In this document: positions 1-9,048 of the stretch, in pieces
Position numbering within the stretch: the first letter of the stretch is position 1
Layout: every line of letters starts with the position of its first letter
DNA from: UBA1161 sp002311745
GTDB lineage: Bacteria; Planctomycetota; Phycisphaerae; Tepidisphaerales; Tepidisphaeraceae
Reading direction: 5' to 3'
Assembly: GCA_050018415.1 (NCBI GenBank)
Contig: JBEKAB010000019.1
Span: 5,373 to 69,372 of the forward strand
DNA length: 64,000 nt
Notes under the pieces: generated by a model
Told to the model about the DNA's origin: nothing
What the model saw: only the letters and a program-made list of their open reading frames with translations
The model's database searches: none
Position numbers and translations under genes: made by a program

Positions 1-810
1 CCGCGGGGCAAGGGTGCGAAGATAGTTCACCACGTTCCAGCGGTCGGTTTCAGAAACGATGGGCCGCCAGGACGGCATCGGCCGGTGACCCTCGGAGATT
101 TTCCAAAACAGGGAACCGTCGCTCTGCTGCCACGTGCGCCGGTCGGAAAAGTCCGGCGGCTTCTTGTCGAGGCTGGCGGCGACGGGTCCGTCGCCGTGCC
201 CGGCGGCGCCGTGACACGCCTGGCATTGGGCCACGTAGAGCGCCCTGCCGACGGCCAGGGACTGGGCGTCGCTGGGCATGGGATTGGGCATGTGCGCCGC
301 ACGGGCGGGCACGCGCCAATCAGTCTGCGGCGCCTCGGCCCCGACGCCGCCCGCGGATGGCCCGGGGGCATGCAGCCGATGCGGAGCATCCTTCAGTTGC
401 ACCTCGGTCCACTGCTGGCCGTCCTTGACCCACAGCCGGCTGACGTCGATGGCGTGCTTGTGATCGAGCTGCATCCCTTCCACCTTGATGGTCTTGCCGG
501 CACAGGATGCCAGCGCCGTTGGATTAGTCAGCAGATACAGCAGCTCATCCGGGTCGCTGGCGCCATCCGGCAAAATAGCCGCCGGCAGCCCCGCCGCCAG
601 GCAATCGGAGGCGCACTGGGCATGATCGGGCCCGCCGGCCTGGCCGTCGGTGACGATGAAACAAACGTCGACGAGCTGGCCGGTGAGCGTCACCGGCCTG
701 CCCAGGTCCCCCTCCTCGGGATGGCCCGCACCGGCCAACACGCGCACGGCGAGCATCAGCACGGCCGCAACCAGGAGACCGCAAAACGCGCCGGTGCCAA
801 TCCGTCTCAT
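1..810 (-). CDS. Secreted cytochrome c-type protein, C-terminus beyond the window
   Basis: The reading frame is open from the ATG at 810 to position 1 (270 codons) and runs off the left edge, so no stop is visible. A strong ribosome binding site (AGGAGGT) lies 4-5 nt before this ATG. Residues 1-30 look like a signal peptide. Residues about 37-130 resemble the small Cys-containing domain often placed before cytochromes in planctomycetes (GQLVDVCF, HAQCASDCL). Residues 196-200 are CQACH, a covalent heme c site, followed by GAAGHGDGP and a plausible distal Met in HRPMPSW. It is therefore a periplasmic mono-heme class I cytochrome, likely an electron-transfer protein; the partner is unknown. Confidence 0.85.
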   Translation of the reverse strand, partial: MRRIGTGAFCGLLVAAVLMLAVRVLAGAGHPEEGDLGRPVTLTGQLVDVCFIVTDGQAGGPDHAQCASDCLAAGLPAAILPDGASDPDELLYLLTNPTALASCAGKTIKVEGMQLDHKHAIDVSRLWVKDGQQWTEVQLKDAPHRLHAPGPSAGGVGAEAPQTDWRVPARAAHMPNPMPSDAQSLAVGRALYVAQCQACHGAAGHGDGPVAASLDKKPPDFSDRRTWQQSDGSLFWKISEGHRPMPSWRPIVSETDRWNVVNYLRTLAPR

Positions 811-916
811 GGGGACCTCCTGCCGCGATGGGCGGCCAGCGAATCTGGTGGGATTGATTGGAGTGGATCAGACGCCCCGGACATGCGACTTATTTTACGC
901 CGGCCGCCAAGTCGCG

Positions 917-2362
917 TCACGCGGCTTCCAGCAGCAGCCCGCGCTTTTGTCCCCAGCGGACCTTGCGATATGCCTGCACCGTTACCGTCTGGCTGGCCAA
1001 CAGCGCCCCAAGCTGCTGGGCGGAGACATCCGCCTGATCCACCAAGAGGTGAACGCACGGCAGGAGGTGCGCATCGATCGCCAGTTGCGGCAGGGCCATG
1101 CGGATCAGCTCGCGGTTCTCGTTCATCCATCGCGCCGCCAGGCCGATACGGCGAAGCTGAGATAGTCCGCGTCCCGCCACCGCCACCAGGACCAGTCGAT
1201 GATCCCGCCCCACGGCCAGCACCGCCTGCGGGCAGGTCGGCGGCTTGATGGGGCACTGCACCCACTGTCCCGCGGCTCCGCCGCGGCTCACGATCACCGT
1301 CAAAATCGACTCCTCGCTCCCGTCCGGCAGATCGATCACTTCATCAATCGGCTCCTCGCCGCCCAGATTCACAGCAGACCTCATCGCCTCTTGCCCCTGC
1401 GTTGCCGCCAAGGGCGCCGTTGGCACTGGCGCCGCCGGCATCTCCTCGGCCCACTTCATCGTCGCCGCCGCCTCGGTAATCCCCTGATCCACGTCCGGCA
1501 CCACCGCGTTGGCCAGAAAATCGCCCAGGATTCGCCACTGCGGCCCTGCCCCAGTTGGCTGTCCCTTGGCCGCACGGCAATGCAGCAGCACGTGCTCCGC
1601 CACAAGCGCCACGGGACGTACCGCCGCCTCCGCTTGCATCCGGCAGCCCAAGAACTGCCCCGCCACCGCATCCAGCTTGTGGAACACCGCCGCCGCTTCC
1701 GCCTCGTGACGCGCACCCAGCACCGCCAGCGACACCCGCGGCTTGCCCAGCTCGCTGTAGCCCTTGAGCGCCCGGTACGTTGCCACCACTCCATCGTGCT
1801 CCGCCGTCGTCAGCAGCACCCAGTGCGGCGCCATTTTCAGCAGTTGACGCGACTCGGCGCTGCGCGGATTGGGCAGGCAGATCAGCCAGCGGCCGACGTC
1901 GAAGGACATCTCCGCCAGGGCCTCGCTCATTTTCCGGCCGTCGAGCTGCTCGAGCGTGGCCGTGGCCGTGGGCTCGCCGCCGCCGGCCTCGAAGCAGGCC
2001 AGCAGGAATTCCCCGCTGTCAACCTCGATCAACCCGACCCGCCCGCACTCGGCCGCCAGGTGCCGTGCATACTGCCGCATCCGCTGACCCGGATCATCCG
2101 CCAGATGCGACCCCAAGACGACCGACACCGCGACGTGCCCGGCTCCGCCCGGCTGTGCCGCATCGGTCTCCAGAGATTCCGCCGCGGCTGCAAATGCTTC
2201 AGAGCGGATATCCCCGCCCCCCGCCGCCGATGATCCAGCCGCATGGGTCTGCGCTTTGGGCGGCCCGACGCGAGGCGGCGCAGCCCGTTGCCCCGTCTGA
2301 CGCTGACGCATCTCGCTGAGGAACAGGTGGCTGATCTCGCTGAGCGTGCGCTTCGAGTCCAT
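917..2362 (-). CDS. Uncharacterised partner of ParA-CBM48, degenerate MinD/ParA-like domain
   Basis: About 481 aa, beginning 12 nt after the stop of the ParA-CBM48 gene, so the two form one operon. The ATG at 2362 (MDSKRTLSEISHLF) is preferred; a GTG at 2371 is an alternative. Residues about 8-70 are polar and low in complexity. Residues about 75-270 have the alternating strand/helix pattern of a ParA/MinD-type NTPase (VAVSVVLGSHL, VGLIEVDSG, GRWLICLPNP, WVLLTTAEHDGVVATYRALK) but without a Walker A lysine loop, so it probably does not hydrolyse ATP. A separate C-terminal domain of about 140 residues starts near 340. The function is not recognised. Operon pairing suggests it acts with the upstream ParA, perhaps as an adaptor; that is inference. 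Confidence 0.75.
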   Translation of the reverse strand: MDSKRTLSEISHLFLSEMRQRQTGQRAAPPRVGPPKAQTHAAGSSAAGGGDIRSEAFAAAAESLETDAAQPGGAGHVAVSVVLGSHLADDPGQRMRQYARHLAAECGRVGLIEVDSGEFLLACFEAGGGEPTATATLEQLDGRKMSEALAEMSFDVGRWLICLPNPRSAESRQLLKMAPHWVLLTTAEHDGVVATYRALKGYSELGKPRVSLAVLGARHEAEAAAVFHKLDAVAGQFLGCRMQAEAAVRPVALVAEHVLLHCRAAKGQPTGAGPQWRILGDFLANAVVPDVDQGITEAAATMKWAEEMPAAPVPTAPLAATQGQEAMRSAVNLGGEEPIDEVIDLPDGSEESILTVIVSRGGAAGQWVQCPIKPPTCPQAVLAVGRDHRLVLVAVAGRGLSQLRRIGLAARWMNENRELIRMALPQLAIDAHLLPCVHLLVDQADVSAQQLGALLASQTVTVQAYRKVRWGQKRGLLLEAA

Positions 2363-2374
2363 GATGACCACGGC

Positions 2375-3799
2375 TTAGCTGACTTCGATCACGTTGTTCA
2401 GTTCTCCGAACTGATTGGCCTCGACGTAACTGTTGTGGGGATCGGTCATCCACTTGCCGTCGACCACGAAGCGGTAGCGGTACCGCCCCGGCCGCAAGGG
2501 CAGGCACATCCAGAACTCGCCCGGCCGGCCGCGGTTGATCATCGGCGTGGACATCGGCGACCAGTTGTTGAAGTCGCCGGCGATCAGCACCTTCTTGGCC
2601 GTATCGAATCGCGCCGCAAAAATCACCTCGCCGCCTACCTGCTTGACGCCATAGAACTCGGCGATCTTCTGCGCCGTGGTCTTGGCGGCCCCCTGCGCGG
2701 CCGACGCCGCCGCCCCGGCCGCGGTCGCAGCGCCGTTGCCGTTGCCGTTGCCGTTCCCTTCCGCCGGCGCAGCCTCGGCCGACTCTTCCAACCGTGAGGC
2801 CGTCGCCACCATGGGCTTGCCGCCCAGGGCAGTAGCCGGCGCCAAGGCCGATCCCGCCATCGCCGCATCCGTCGCCGCGGCGGCCCCCGCTCCCGCCGCT
2901 TCCGCCACCGCCTGCGCCGTAATCGTGTTCTTGCCAAACTGCAGGTTGGTCAACTGGGCCAACTGCTTGGCCCGCTGCACCAGCTCCGCGGGACGCGACA
3001 GCGCCTCCGGCGCCGCGGTCTGGACCGCCACGGGTTGCTGGCCCATCAACTCGCGCGCCAGATTCAAAAAGTCCTTGTACCCCCGGCTGCCCGGGTCGTA
3101 CTCCGTGATCGGCTGGCCGAAACTCGCGGCTTCCTTCAGCTTCGTGTTGAAATTCACCGTGCTCAGCATCAGGTAATCGCGGAACTTGTTCCGCAATTCC
3201 GACAGCACCTCGCGCGCCAGCTTCGTGCGCGTGTCGTACAACGTCGGCAGGATGCGAATCTGAATGTCCTTGCTGCACTGTTCCTTCATCAGCTCCAGCG
3301 TCTGCATCATCTTGGCCAGACCGTGCAGGCTGAAATATCCCGTCTCCACGGGAACGATCACTTCGTCGCAGGCGCGCAGGGCGTTGAAGGTCAGCAGCCC
3401 CACGCTCGGCGGGCAATCCAAAATGCACCACCGGTAGGTGCCGGTGACGCCCGCCAGAGCGTTCTTGAGCCGGTCCTCGCGCCCCGGCCGCCCGGCGAAC
3501 ATCTGCTCGAACGCCGCCAGCTTGATGCTCGACGGCGCCAAATCGTAATCGCTGGCGATCTGCCACACCGTATCCAACAAGCGCGCCGGCGTTCCGTCGC
3601 GCTCCTCGATCAGCGCATCCAGGATGGTGCGTTCGATCTGTTCCTCCGGCACCGCCAGTCCCACCGCGCAGTGGGCCTGGGGGTCCATATCCACAAGCAA
3701 CGTTTTTTGTCCCAGTCGTGCCAGGCAGGCGGCCAGGTTGATGCTGGTGGTGGTTTTTCCGCAACCGCCCTTCTGGTTGATGATGGCGATGGTCCGCAT
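2375..3799 (-). CDS. ParA/Soj-family ATPase fused to a C-terminal CBM48 glycogen-binding domain
   Basis: The ATG at 3799 (MRTIAIINQKGGCGKTTT) is chosen because the deviant Walker A box starts 10 residues later and a GGAAGG site sits about 8 nt upstream; the upstream extension in this frame is not protein-like. About 474 aa. Residues 1-250 are a full ParA domain: KGGCGKTTT, VDMDPQ, and CILDCPPSVG. A linker rich in Ala and Gly (including a run of alternating Gly and Asn) follows. Residues about 385-474 are a CBM48/AMPK-beta-like domain (VLIAGDFNNW, RYRYRFVVDGKW, NNVIEVS). ParA proteins position cargo on the nucleoid or membrane; CBM48 binds alpha-glucan. The fusion suggests positioning of, or regulation by, glycogen, which is inference. 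It is first gene of a two-gene operon. Confidence 0.9.
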   Translation of the reverse strand: MRTIAIINQKGGCGKTTTSINLAACLARLGQKTLLVDMDPQAHCAVGLAVPEEQIERTILDALIEERDGTPARLLDTVWQIASDYDLAPSSIKLAAFEQMFAGRPGREDRLKNALAGVTGTYRWCILDCPPSVGLLTFNALRACDEVIVPVETGYFSLHGLAKMMQTLELMKEQCSKDIQIRILPTLYDTRTKLAREVLSELRNKFRDYLMLSTVNFNTKLKEAASFGQPITEYDPGSRGYKDFLNLARELMGQQPVAVQTAAPEALSRPAELVQRAKQLAQLTNLQFGKNTITAQAVAEAAGAGAAAATDAAMAGSALAPATALGGKPMVATASRLEESAEAAPAEGNGNGNGNGAATAAGAAASAAQGAAKTTAQKIAEFYGVKQVGGEVIFAARFDTAKKVLIAGDFNNWSPMSTPMINRGRPGEFWMCLPLRPGRYRYRFVVDGKWMTDPHNSYVEANQFGELNNVIEVS

Positions 3800-4132
3800 G
3801 GAAGACCTTCCTTGGCTTGGCGCCCGCTCTCTGCGCGGGCAAAGGCCGCTGCGTCGGCCTAATCCGAGATGCATGCTGCCCCGCGCCGCAGCGCAGCAGG
3901 GCGCATCCATCGAGATTATCGGATGGCAAGCCTGGAAAACTTTACTTTATCGGACAGAGCGGGACGCCATCGCCGTCATTCGTACCGAAGGGCCTTGACG
4001 GGGTCGTTTGCTTGTGCCGCTGATAGATGGCCGCCCCGCCGAACGCCGCGATTTGCACCGCCGAGCCGGAATTTGCGATTCGCATCTCCCTCTCTGTTTT
4101 CGCCCGGCTCTCTGGCATAACATGGCCGGCCC
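3800..4132. other. Divergent intergenic region between the parA operon and the M16C protease
   Basis: 333 bp between two divergent starts. It must hold promoters in both directions, but I see no convincing -10/-35 pair and no operator-like palindrome. Short open frames here have no coding character. Confidence 0.5.
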
Positions 4133-7075
4133 ATGACCCCAGGCGAGATCATCGACGGATTTCTCGTCCGCCGCGTCACCCCACTGCCGAATCTGCGCAG
4201 CACCGCCATCGAACTGCTGCACCAGGTCAGCGGCGCACGCATGCTGCATCTGTCCAACAGCGACGCCGAAAACCTCTTTTCCATCTGCTTCCCCACCCCG
4301 CCGCCGGATGACACGGGGGTCCCCCACATCCTGGAGCATAGCGTCCTGGCCGGCTCAGACAAATACCAGGTCAAGGACCCCTTCTTCGAGATGCTCAAGA
4401 GCAGCATGGCCACCTTCATCAACGCCATGACCGGCAGCGACTACACCGTCTACCCCGTCGCCAGCAACGTCCGCCAGGATTTTTTCAACCTCGCCGAGGT
4501 CTACTGGGATGCCGTCTTCCACCCCCTGCTCACCGAGCAAACCTTCCAGCGCGAGGGCCATCACCTGGAGTTCGACAAGGACGGCCATCTGATCATCAAG
4601 GGGATCGTCTACAACGAAATGAAAGGCGCCCTCTCCAACCCCCAGACCAAGGTCTACGATCTGATCGAAAAGAACCTCTGGCCCGACACGCCCCTGGGCA
4701 AGAATGCCGGCGGCGATCCCGACCACATCCCCCAGCTCACCTGGCACGGCCTGCGCCGCTTCCACCAATTCCATTACCACCCCAGCAACGCCTTCATCTT
4801 TCTCTATGGCGACATTCCCACCGCCGACCACCTGAGCTTTCTGCGCGACCGCCTCAGCGGATTCACGCGCAGGGATCTTCCTCCGCACCTGCCGCCCCAG
4901 CCGCGCTGGACTGGGCCGCGAAAGCTCAGCGACGCCTATCCCGTCGCGCCCACCGACCAGACCGCCGCCAAGACCTTCATCATCCTAAGCTGGCTGGTCG
5001 GCTCCGCCACGGACGTGCCCGAGCTCTTCGCCTTCAGCGCTCTGGACCGCATTCTGCTCGGCAACCAGGCCGCCCCCCTGCGTAAGGCCCTGATCGATGC
5101 CAAGCTCGGCGAGGATCTGTCTCACAGCGGCTTCTGGGCCAACGGCCAGGAAAGCACCTTCAACGTCGGTCTCAAGGGCTCCGAGCCGCAGCGGGGAGCC
5201 GACGTCGAAACCCTCGTGCTCCATTTCCTGGACCAATTTGCCCGCCACGCCGTGCCGCGCGAGCAATTCGACGCCGCCATCCAGCAACTGATGTATCACC
5301 ACCTGGAGATCACGCCCACCTACCCGCTCCATCTGATGGGCGCGGCCATCAGCCTCTGGCCCCACGGCGGCGATCCCCTGGCCCTCTTCCTCGCCGACCA
5401 GCACCTGCGCCAACTCCAACGCGATTTCGCCCAAAATCCCCAGCTCTTTGGCGAGCTGATCCGCCGCAAGCTCTTGGACAATCCCCATCGGCTCACCCTG
5501 ATCGTGCAGCCCGATCCGCAACTCCAGGCCCGCAGCGACGCCGAGTTCGCCGAAAAAATGCGCAAGCTCCAGGCGTCTTTGTCTCCCGATCAGCTCCAGC
5601 ACATCGCCGCTAATCAAGAGGCCCTCGACGCCGCTCTGGCCGCGCCCAATTCGCCCCAGGCCCTAGCCACTCTGCCACAGCTTCGCGTCGCCGATCTGCC
5701 CCCCAAGCCCCGGCATATCCCCACCACCGTCGAAACCCTGCCCGGCGGCGCCACCCTCCTGGTCAACGACGTCTTTGCCAACGGCGTCAATTATTTAATT
5801 GTCGCCTTCGACCTCACCGGACTCCCCGCCCACCTGTATCCGTACCTGCCGCTTTACGGCGCCTGCGTGCAGAAAATGGGCGCTGCCGGCCAGGATTACG
5901 TCCATGTCGCCCAGCGCATCGCCGCCTACACCGGCGGCGTCTCCTTCACCACCGCCTTCTCCACGCGCGTCGACGATCCCCAACGGCTCCTTCGCCACGG
6001 CATCTTCGGCATCAAGTTCCTCGACGACAACGCCGAGCGGGCACTGGCCGTCTTACGCGATCTCATGTTCGCCCTCGATCCGCGCGATTCCTCACGACTG
6101 CAAGACGTGCTGCTGCAATCCCGCGCCCAGCAGCGCATGCGCCCCACCCACGACGGCATGGGCCTGGCCCTGCGCCACGCCGCCCGCGGTTTCAATCCCG
6201 AAGCCCACCTCAATCAGATCACCGGCGGTCTTCCGCAAATCCAGTTCATGGAAAAGATCACCGCCGACAACGTCGCCCCCACTATCGAATCCCTCGACGC
6301 CATCCGCTCATTTCTGCTCAATCGCGCCCGCGTCGCCGCCAGCTTCACCGGCAGTGCCAAGGTGCTGGACCTGCTCCGCCGCAACCTGACCGATTGGACG
6401 GCCGCCATGTCCGATGCGCCAATCGCCGATCTTCCCCTGGGTTTTTCGCCCTTCTCAACTCCGCCGCGGCAGGGCCTGGCCGCCCCCATGAACGTCGCCT
6501 ACTGCACCGCCGCCATGCCCGCCCCGCATATCTCGCACGCCGATGCCCCGCTCCTGGCCGTCGCCGCGCGACTGCTGAGCCTCAATTACGTCCTGGACGA
6601 AGTCCGATTCAAAGGCAGCGCCTACGGCGGCGGCTGCGGCTACAACGGCAACAGCCAACTTTGGTCGTTCCACTCCTACCGCGACCCCTGGATTGTGCGC
6701 ACGCTCGACGTCTACGCCGCCGCCCTGGGCCACGTCCGCAACGCCGACTGGACCCAAGCCGATGTCGACCGCTCGATCATCGGCACCGCCAAGGAAGGCG
6801 AGCGCCCCATCCGTCCCACGCAGGCCGGCGGCATCGCGCTGGGGCGTTACCTCACGGGCGACACGCCGCAGCGCCGCGAAGCCCGCCATTCCGCCATGCT
6901 CGCCGCCACACTCCCCCACATTCGCCGCGTGCTGATCGAGCAATTCGAATCCCACGCCTCTCAGACGGCCGTCTGCGTCGTCTCCAGTCGCGAAAAATTG
7001 GAAGAAGCCAACCGCCAACGCCCGCAATCCGCTCTGGAAATCGAAGATATTTTGCCGCCTCTTTCCGGCAACTAA
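4133..7075 (+). CDS. PreP-type insulinase family (M16C) zinc metalloprotease
   Basis: 980 aa, close to the usual length of bacterial and organellar presequence proteases. The inverted zinc motif is HILEH near residue 66, followed by the conserved SDKYQVKDPFFEMLKSSM block and, downstream, an NEMKGALSNP segment carrying the second acidic ligand. The C-terminal half has the expected M16C architecture (VFANGVNYLIVAFD, YTGGVSFTTAFS, and near the end YGGGCGYNGN). There is no signal peptide, so a cytoplasmic peptidase clearing short unfolded peptides is likely. The ATG at 4133 is the first good start in the frame. It stands alone, divergent from the parA operon and 102 bp before efp. Confidence 0.93.
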   Translation: MTPGEIIDGFLVRRVTPLPNLRSTAIELLHQVSGARMLHLSNSDAENLFSICFPTPPPDDTGVPHILEHSVLAGSDKYQVKDPFFEMLKSSMATFINAMTGSDYTVYPVASNVRQDFFNLAEVYWDAVFHPLLTEQTFQREGHHLEFDKDGHLIIKGIVYNEMKGALSNPQTKVYDLIEKNLWPDTPLGKNAGGDPDHIPQLTWHGLRRFHQFHYHPSNAFIFLYGDIPTADHLSFLRDRLSGFTRRDLPPHLPPQPRWTGPRKLSDAYPVAPTDQTAAKTFIILSWLVGSATDVPELFAFSALDRILLGNQAAPLRKALIDAKLGEDLSHSGFWANGQESTFNVGLKGSEPQRGADVETLVLHFLDQFARHAVPREQFDAAIQQLMYHHLEITPTYPLHLMGAAISLWPHGGDPLALFLADQHLRQLQRDFAQNPQLFGELIRRKLLDNPHRLTLIVQPDPQLQARSDAEFAEKMRKLQASLSPDQLQHIAANQEALDAALAAPNSPQALATLPQLRVADLPPKPRHIPTTVETLPGGATLLVNDVFANGVNYLIVAFDLTGLPAHLYPYLPLYGACVQKMGAAGQDYVHVAQRIAAYTGGVSFTTAFSTRVDDPQRLLRHGIFGIKFLDDNAERALAVLRDLMFALDPRDSSRLQDVLLQSRAQQRMRPTHDGMGLALRHAARGFNPEAHLNQITGGLPQIQFMEKITADNVAPTIESLDAIRSFLLNRARVAASFTGSAKVLDLLRRNLTDWTAAMSDAPIADLPLGFSPFSTPPRQGLAAPMNVAYCTAAMPAPHISHADAPLLAVAARLLSLNYVLDEVRFKGSAYGGGCGYNGNSQLWSFHSYRDPWIVRTLDVYAAALGHVRNADWTQADVDRSIIGTAKEGERPIRPTQAGGIALGRYLTGDTPQRREARHSAMLAATLPHIRRVLIEQFESHASQTAVCVVSSREKLEEANRQRPQSALEIEDILPPLSGN

Positions 7076-7177
7076 CAACCCGCAACTCCATTTGCCCCCT
7101 TTGACGCCCCGCGGCAGGCCGGTTACATTTCTTGACCCTCGATTGCGCGCAATCGTATTACACAAGAAGGACTTGCC

Positions 7178-7732
7178 ATGCGAGCCAGCGATATTCGTCG
7201 GGGTCAGGCGGTCATCATCGACGGCAAACTGTACGTCGTCACCGCCGCCGACCATAACACCCCGGGCAACCTGCGCGCCAAGGTCCAGTTCAAGCTGCGC
7301 GACATCGCCAAGCGCACCATCTTCGACAAACGCGTCGGCGCCACCGATGACATCGAAACCACCACGCTCGACAGCCGACACGTGGAATACCTCTACTCCG
7401 ACGCTTCCGGCCACGTCGTCATGGACATGGAAACCTACGACCAGACCGCCGTCCCCAAGGAAGTTTTTGGCGACGACATTCTTTACCTCAAACCCAACAC
7501 GGAATTCACCGCCCAGTTTCACGACGGCACGGTCGTCGCCTACGACCTTCCCGCCGCCGTCGATTTGGAGGTGAAGGACACCCCCCCCGTGATCAAAAGC
7601 TCCACCGCCACCAACCAGCTCAAGGAAGCCACGCTGGAAACCGGACTCAAGACCCGCGTCCCCGGCTTTATTGTGATCGGCGAGAAGATTAAGATCAGCA
7701 CCGAAACCGGCCAGTACCTGAGCCGGGCCTAA
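7178..7732 (+). CDS. efp: Elongation factor P family protein with an Asn at the loop tip
   Basis: 184 aa, full length for EF-P, with a site AAGGA 8 nt before the ATG. Domain I carries the KOW-like start (RRGQAVIIDGKLYVV), then two OB-fold domains ending in GEKIKISTETGQYLSRA. EF-P rescues ribosomes stalled on polyproline. Aligned with the E. coli protein (PGKGQAF), the loop reads PGNLRAK, so the residue corresponding to modified Lys34 is Asn31 here. The Lys used by EpmA-type modification and the Arg used by EarP-type modification are therefore both absent. No modification gene is seen nearby. Otherwise the protein looks intact and functional. Confidence 0.9.
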   Translation: MRASDIRRGQAVIIDGKLYVVTAADHNTPGNLRAKVQFKLRDIAKRTIFDKRVGATDDIETTTLDSRHVEYLYSDASGHVVMDMETYDQTAVPKEVFGDDILYLKPNTEFTAQFHDGTVVAYDLPAAVDLEVKDTPPVIKSSTATNQLKEATLETGLKTRVPGFIVIGEKIKISTETGQYLSRA

Positions 7733-7737
7733 GAATG

Positions 7738-7822
7738 AGTTGCTAGTTTCTGGTTGCTGGTTGCCAGGAACGTAGCGGCAACTTGATTTCACCAGCAACT
7801 TGGAACCAGCAACTAGCAACTA
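7738..7822. repeat. Intergenic inverted repeat of GTTGCTA/GCTGGTT units (copy 1)
   Basis: Between efp and adk. The left arm begins AGTTGCTAGTTTCTGGTT and the right arm ends AACCAGCAACTAGCAACT, giving an outer stem of about 17-18 bp with one mismatch around a loop that repeats the same short word. A related element lies at 27942-28005 between hslV and hslU. No T-tract follows, so it is not an obvious intrinsic terminator. Confidence 0.8.
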
Positions 7823-7827
7823 ATCCC

Positions 7828-8604
7828 ATGAGTGATGTCAACATGAAGCCCGATCGTGCCGCCTGGCTCAAAGGTCCGTCGGCCGCGTGCAACCTGCCCC
7901 CTACGATTCCCGCCGGCCGACCCTGGCGTTTGGTCCTTCTGGGCCCTCCCGGCGCCGGCAAAGGCACCCAAGCCGAATTGCTCGCTGACAATCTAGGCGC
8001 CTGCCATCTTTCCACCGGCGACATCTTCCGCGCCGCAAAAGCCGCCGCCGGCCCATGCGAGCTTTCCCCCGCCATGGTCGTCGCCCTCGAGGCCATGCGC
8101 CGCGGCGAGCTGGTCTCCGATGCCACCGTCCTGGACATTCTGCGCGAACGCGCCGGCTGCCTCCGCTGCCAGGGCGGTTTCCTCCTCGACGGCTTCCCCC
8201 GCACCGTCGCCCAAGCCCAAGCCCTTCAGCAGCTTCTGGACGATCAGTCCGTTACGCTCCACGGCGTCATCAGCTATGAGATCCCCGTGCCGCAGATCAT
8301 CGCCCGCCTCAGCGGCCGCCGAACTTGCACCAACTGCAAAGCCGTCTTCCACGTCACCGCCCGCCCGCCCAAGGTCGCGGGCATCTGCGACCAATGTGGC
8401 GGCAAGCTCGTCCAACGTGAAGACGACCGCCCCGAATCCATTCGCGTCCGCATGGAAGCCTATCACAAGAGCACCGCTCCCCTGATCGACTTCTACGCCC
8501 GCGCCGGATTGCTGATCCCCATTTCCGCCGATGGCAGTCCCGAGGAGATTTTGCAGCGTACGCTCACCGCTCTGCGTCGCCTGATCCCCGCCGCCGCAGG
8601 TTGA
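7828..8604 (+). CDS. adk: Adenylate kinase with zinc-type LID
   Basis: 258 aa from the ATG at 7828. After an unusual N-terminal extension of about 33 residues comes the P-loop GPPGAGKGTQ, then STGDIFR, GFLLDGFPRT and the C-terminal helix. The LID carries a four-Cys zinc site (CTNC at 167-170 and CDQC at 187-190), typical of Gram-positive and planctomycete enzymes. It converts ATP and AMP to two ADP in the cytoplasm. An in-frame ATG at 7843 would shorten the extension by five residues. A second, LID-less family member lies at 11196-11852, so this one is the better candidate for the housekeeping enzyme. Confidence 0.92.
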   Translation: MSDVNMKPDRAAWLKGPSAACNLPPTIPAGRPWRLVLLGPPGAGKGTQAELLADNLGACHLSTGDIFRAAKAAAGPCELSPAMVVALEAMRRGELVSDATVLDILRERAGCLRCQGGFLLDGFPRTVAQAQALQQLLDDQSVTLHGVISYEIPVPQIIARLSGRRTCTNCKAVFHVTARPPKVAGICDQCGGKLVQREDDRPESIRVRMEAYHKSTAPLIDFYARAGLLIPISADGSPEEILQRTLTALRRLIPAAAG

Positions 8605-8748
8605 CCTGTTCCTTGTCTCCTTGTCTCCCGATCTCCCGGTCTGATTGCAATTTCGTTCGCCGCCTAACAAAAATTCTTCTCCCGCCTCCCACCCGCAGCG
8701 AAACTCGCCGCCTACAATCGCTCGCCACTTTTTTGGGAGGAACGCATC

Positions 8749-9048
8749 ATGATTCGACCCGCACTTCGCAGCGCGCTCTTAGCTTCATTTCTGGCGATCG
8801 CCAGCTTCACCGTCATCGGCTGCGGCTCAAAGCCGTCGGGAAGGTACGAAGCCGACAACGGAATGGCTGGCATCGAGTTCAAATCCGGCAAGGCCTATCT
8901 CATCAGCGCTGTCGGCCAGACCGAGTGCGACTACACCATTAGCGGCGACAAGATCACCATCAAGAACAGCGGTCAGGAAATGGTCGTGACCTACAACAAA
9001 GACGGTACCCTAGACACCCCCTTCGGCATGATGCACAAGAAGAGCTAA
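8749..9048 (+). CDS. Small lipoprotein of unknown function
   Basis: 99 aa with a clear ribosome binding site (GGGAGGAA) 6-7 nt before the ATG. The first 24 residues form a lipoprotein signal ending in the lipobox TVIGC, with Cys25 as the lipidated residue. The mature part is a short beta-rich domain (GRYEADNGMAGIEFKSGKAY, then GDKITIKNSGQEMVVTYNKD), similar in style to small secreted domains that report on the cell surface. No function is recognised. It is transcribed in the same direction as adk, 144 bp downstream. Confidence 0.8.
   Translation: MIRPALRSALLASFLAIASFTVIGCGSKPSGRYEADNGMAGIEFKSGKAYLISAVGQTECDYTISGDKITIKNSGQEMVVTYNKDGTLDTPFGMMHKKS

Noticed and set aside
85..1248. Long + strand open frame of 387 codons
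   Set aside because: It is antisense to the cytochrome c gene and the ParA partner, whose frames show a heme site, a signal peptide and good ribosome binding sites; this frame has only biased composition.
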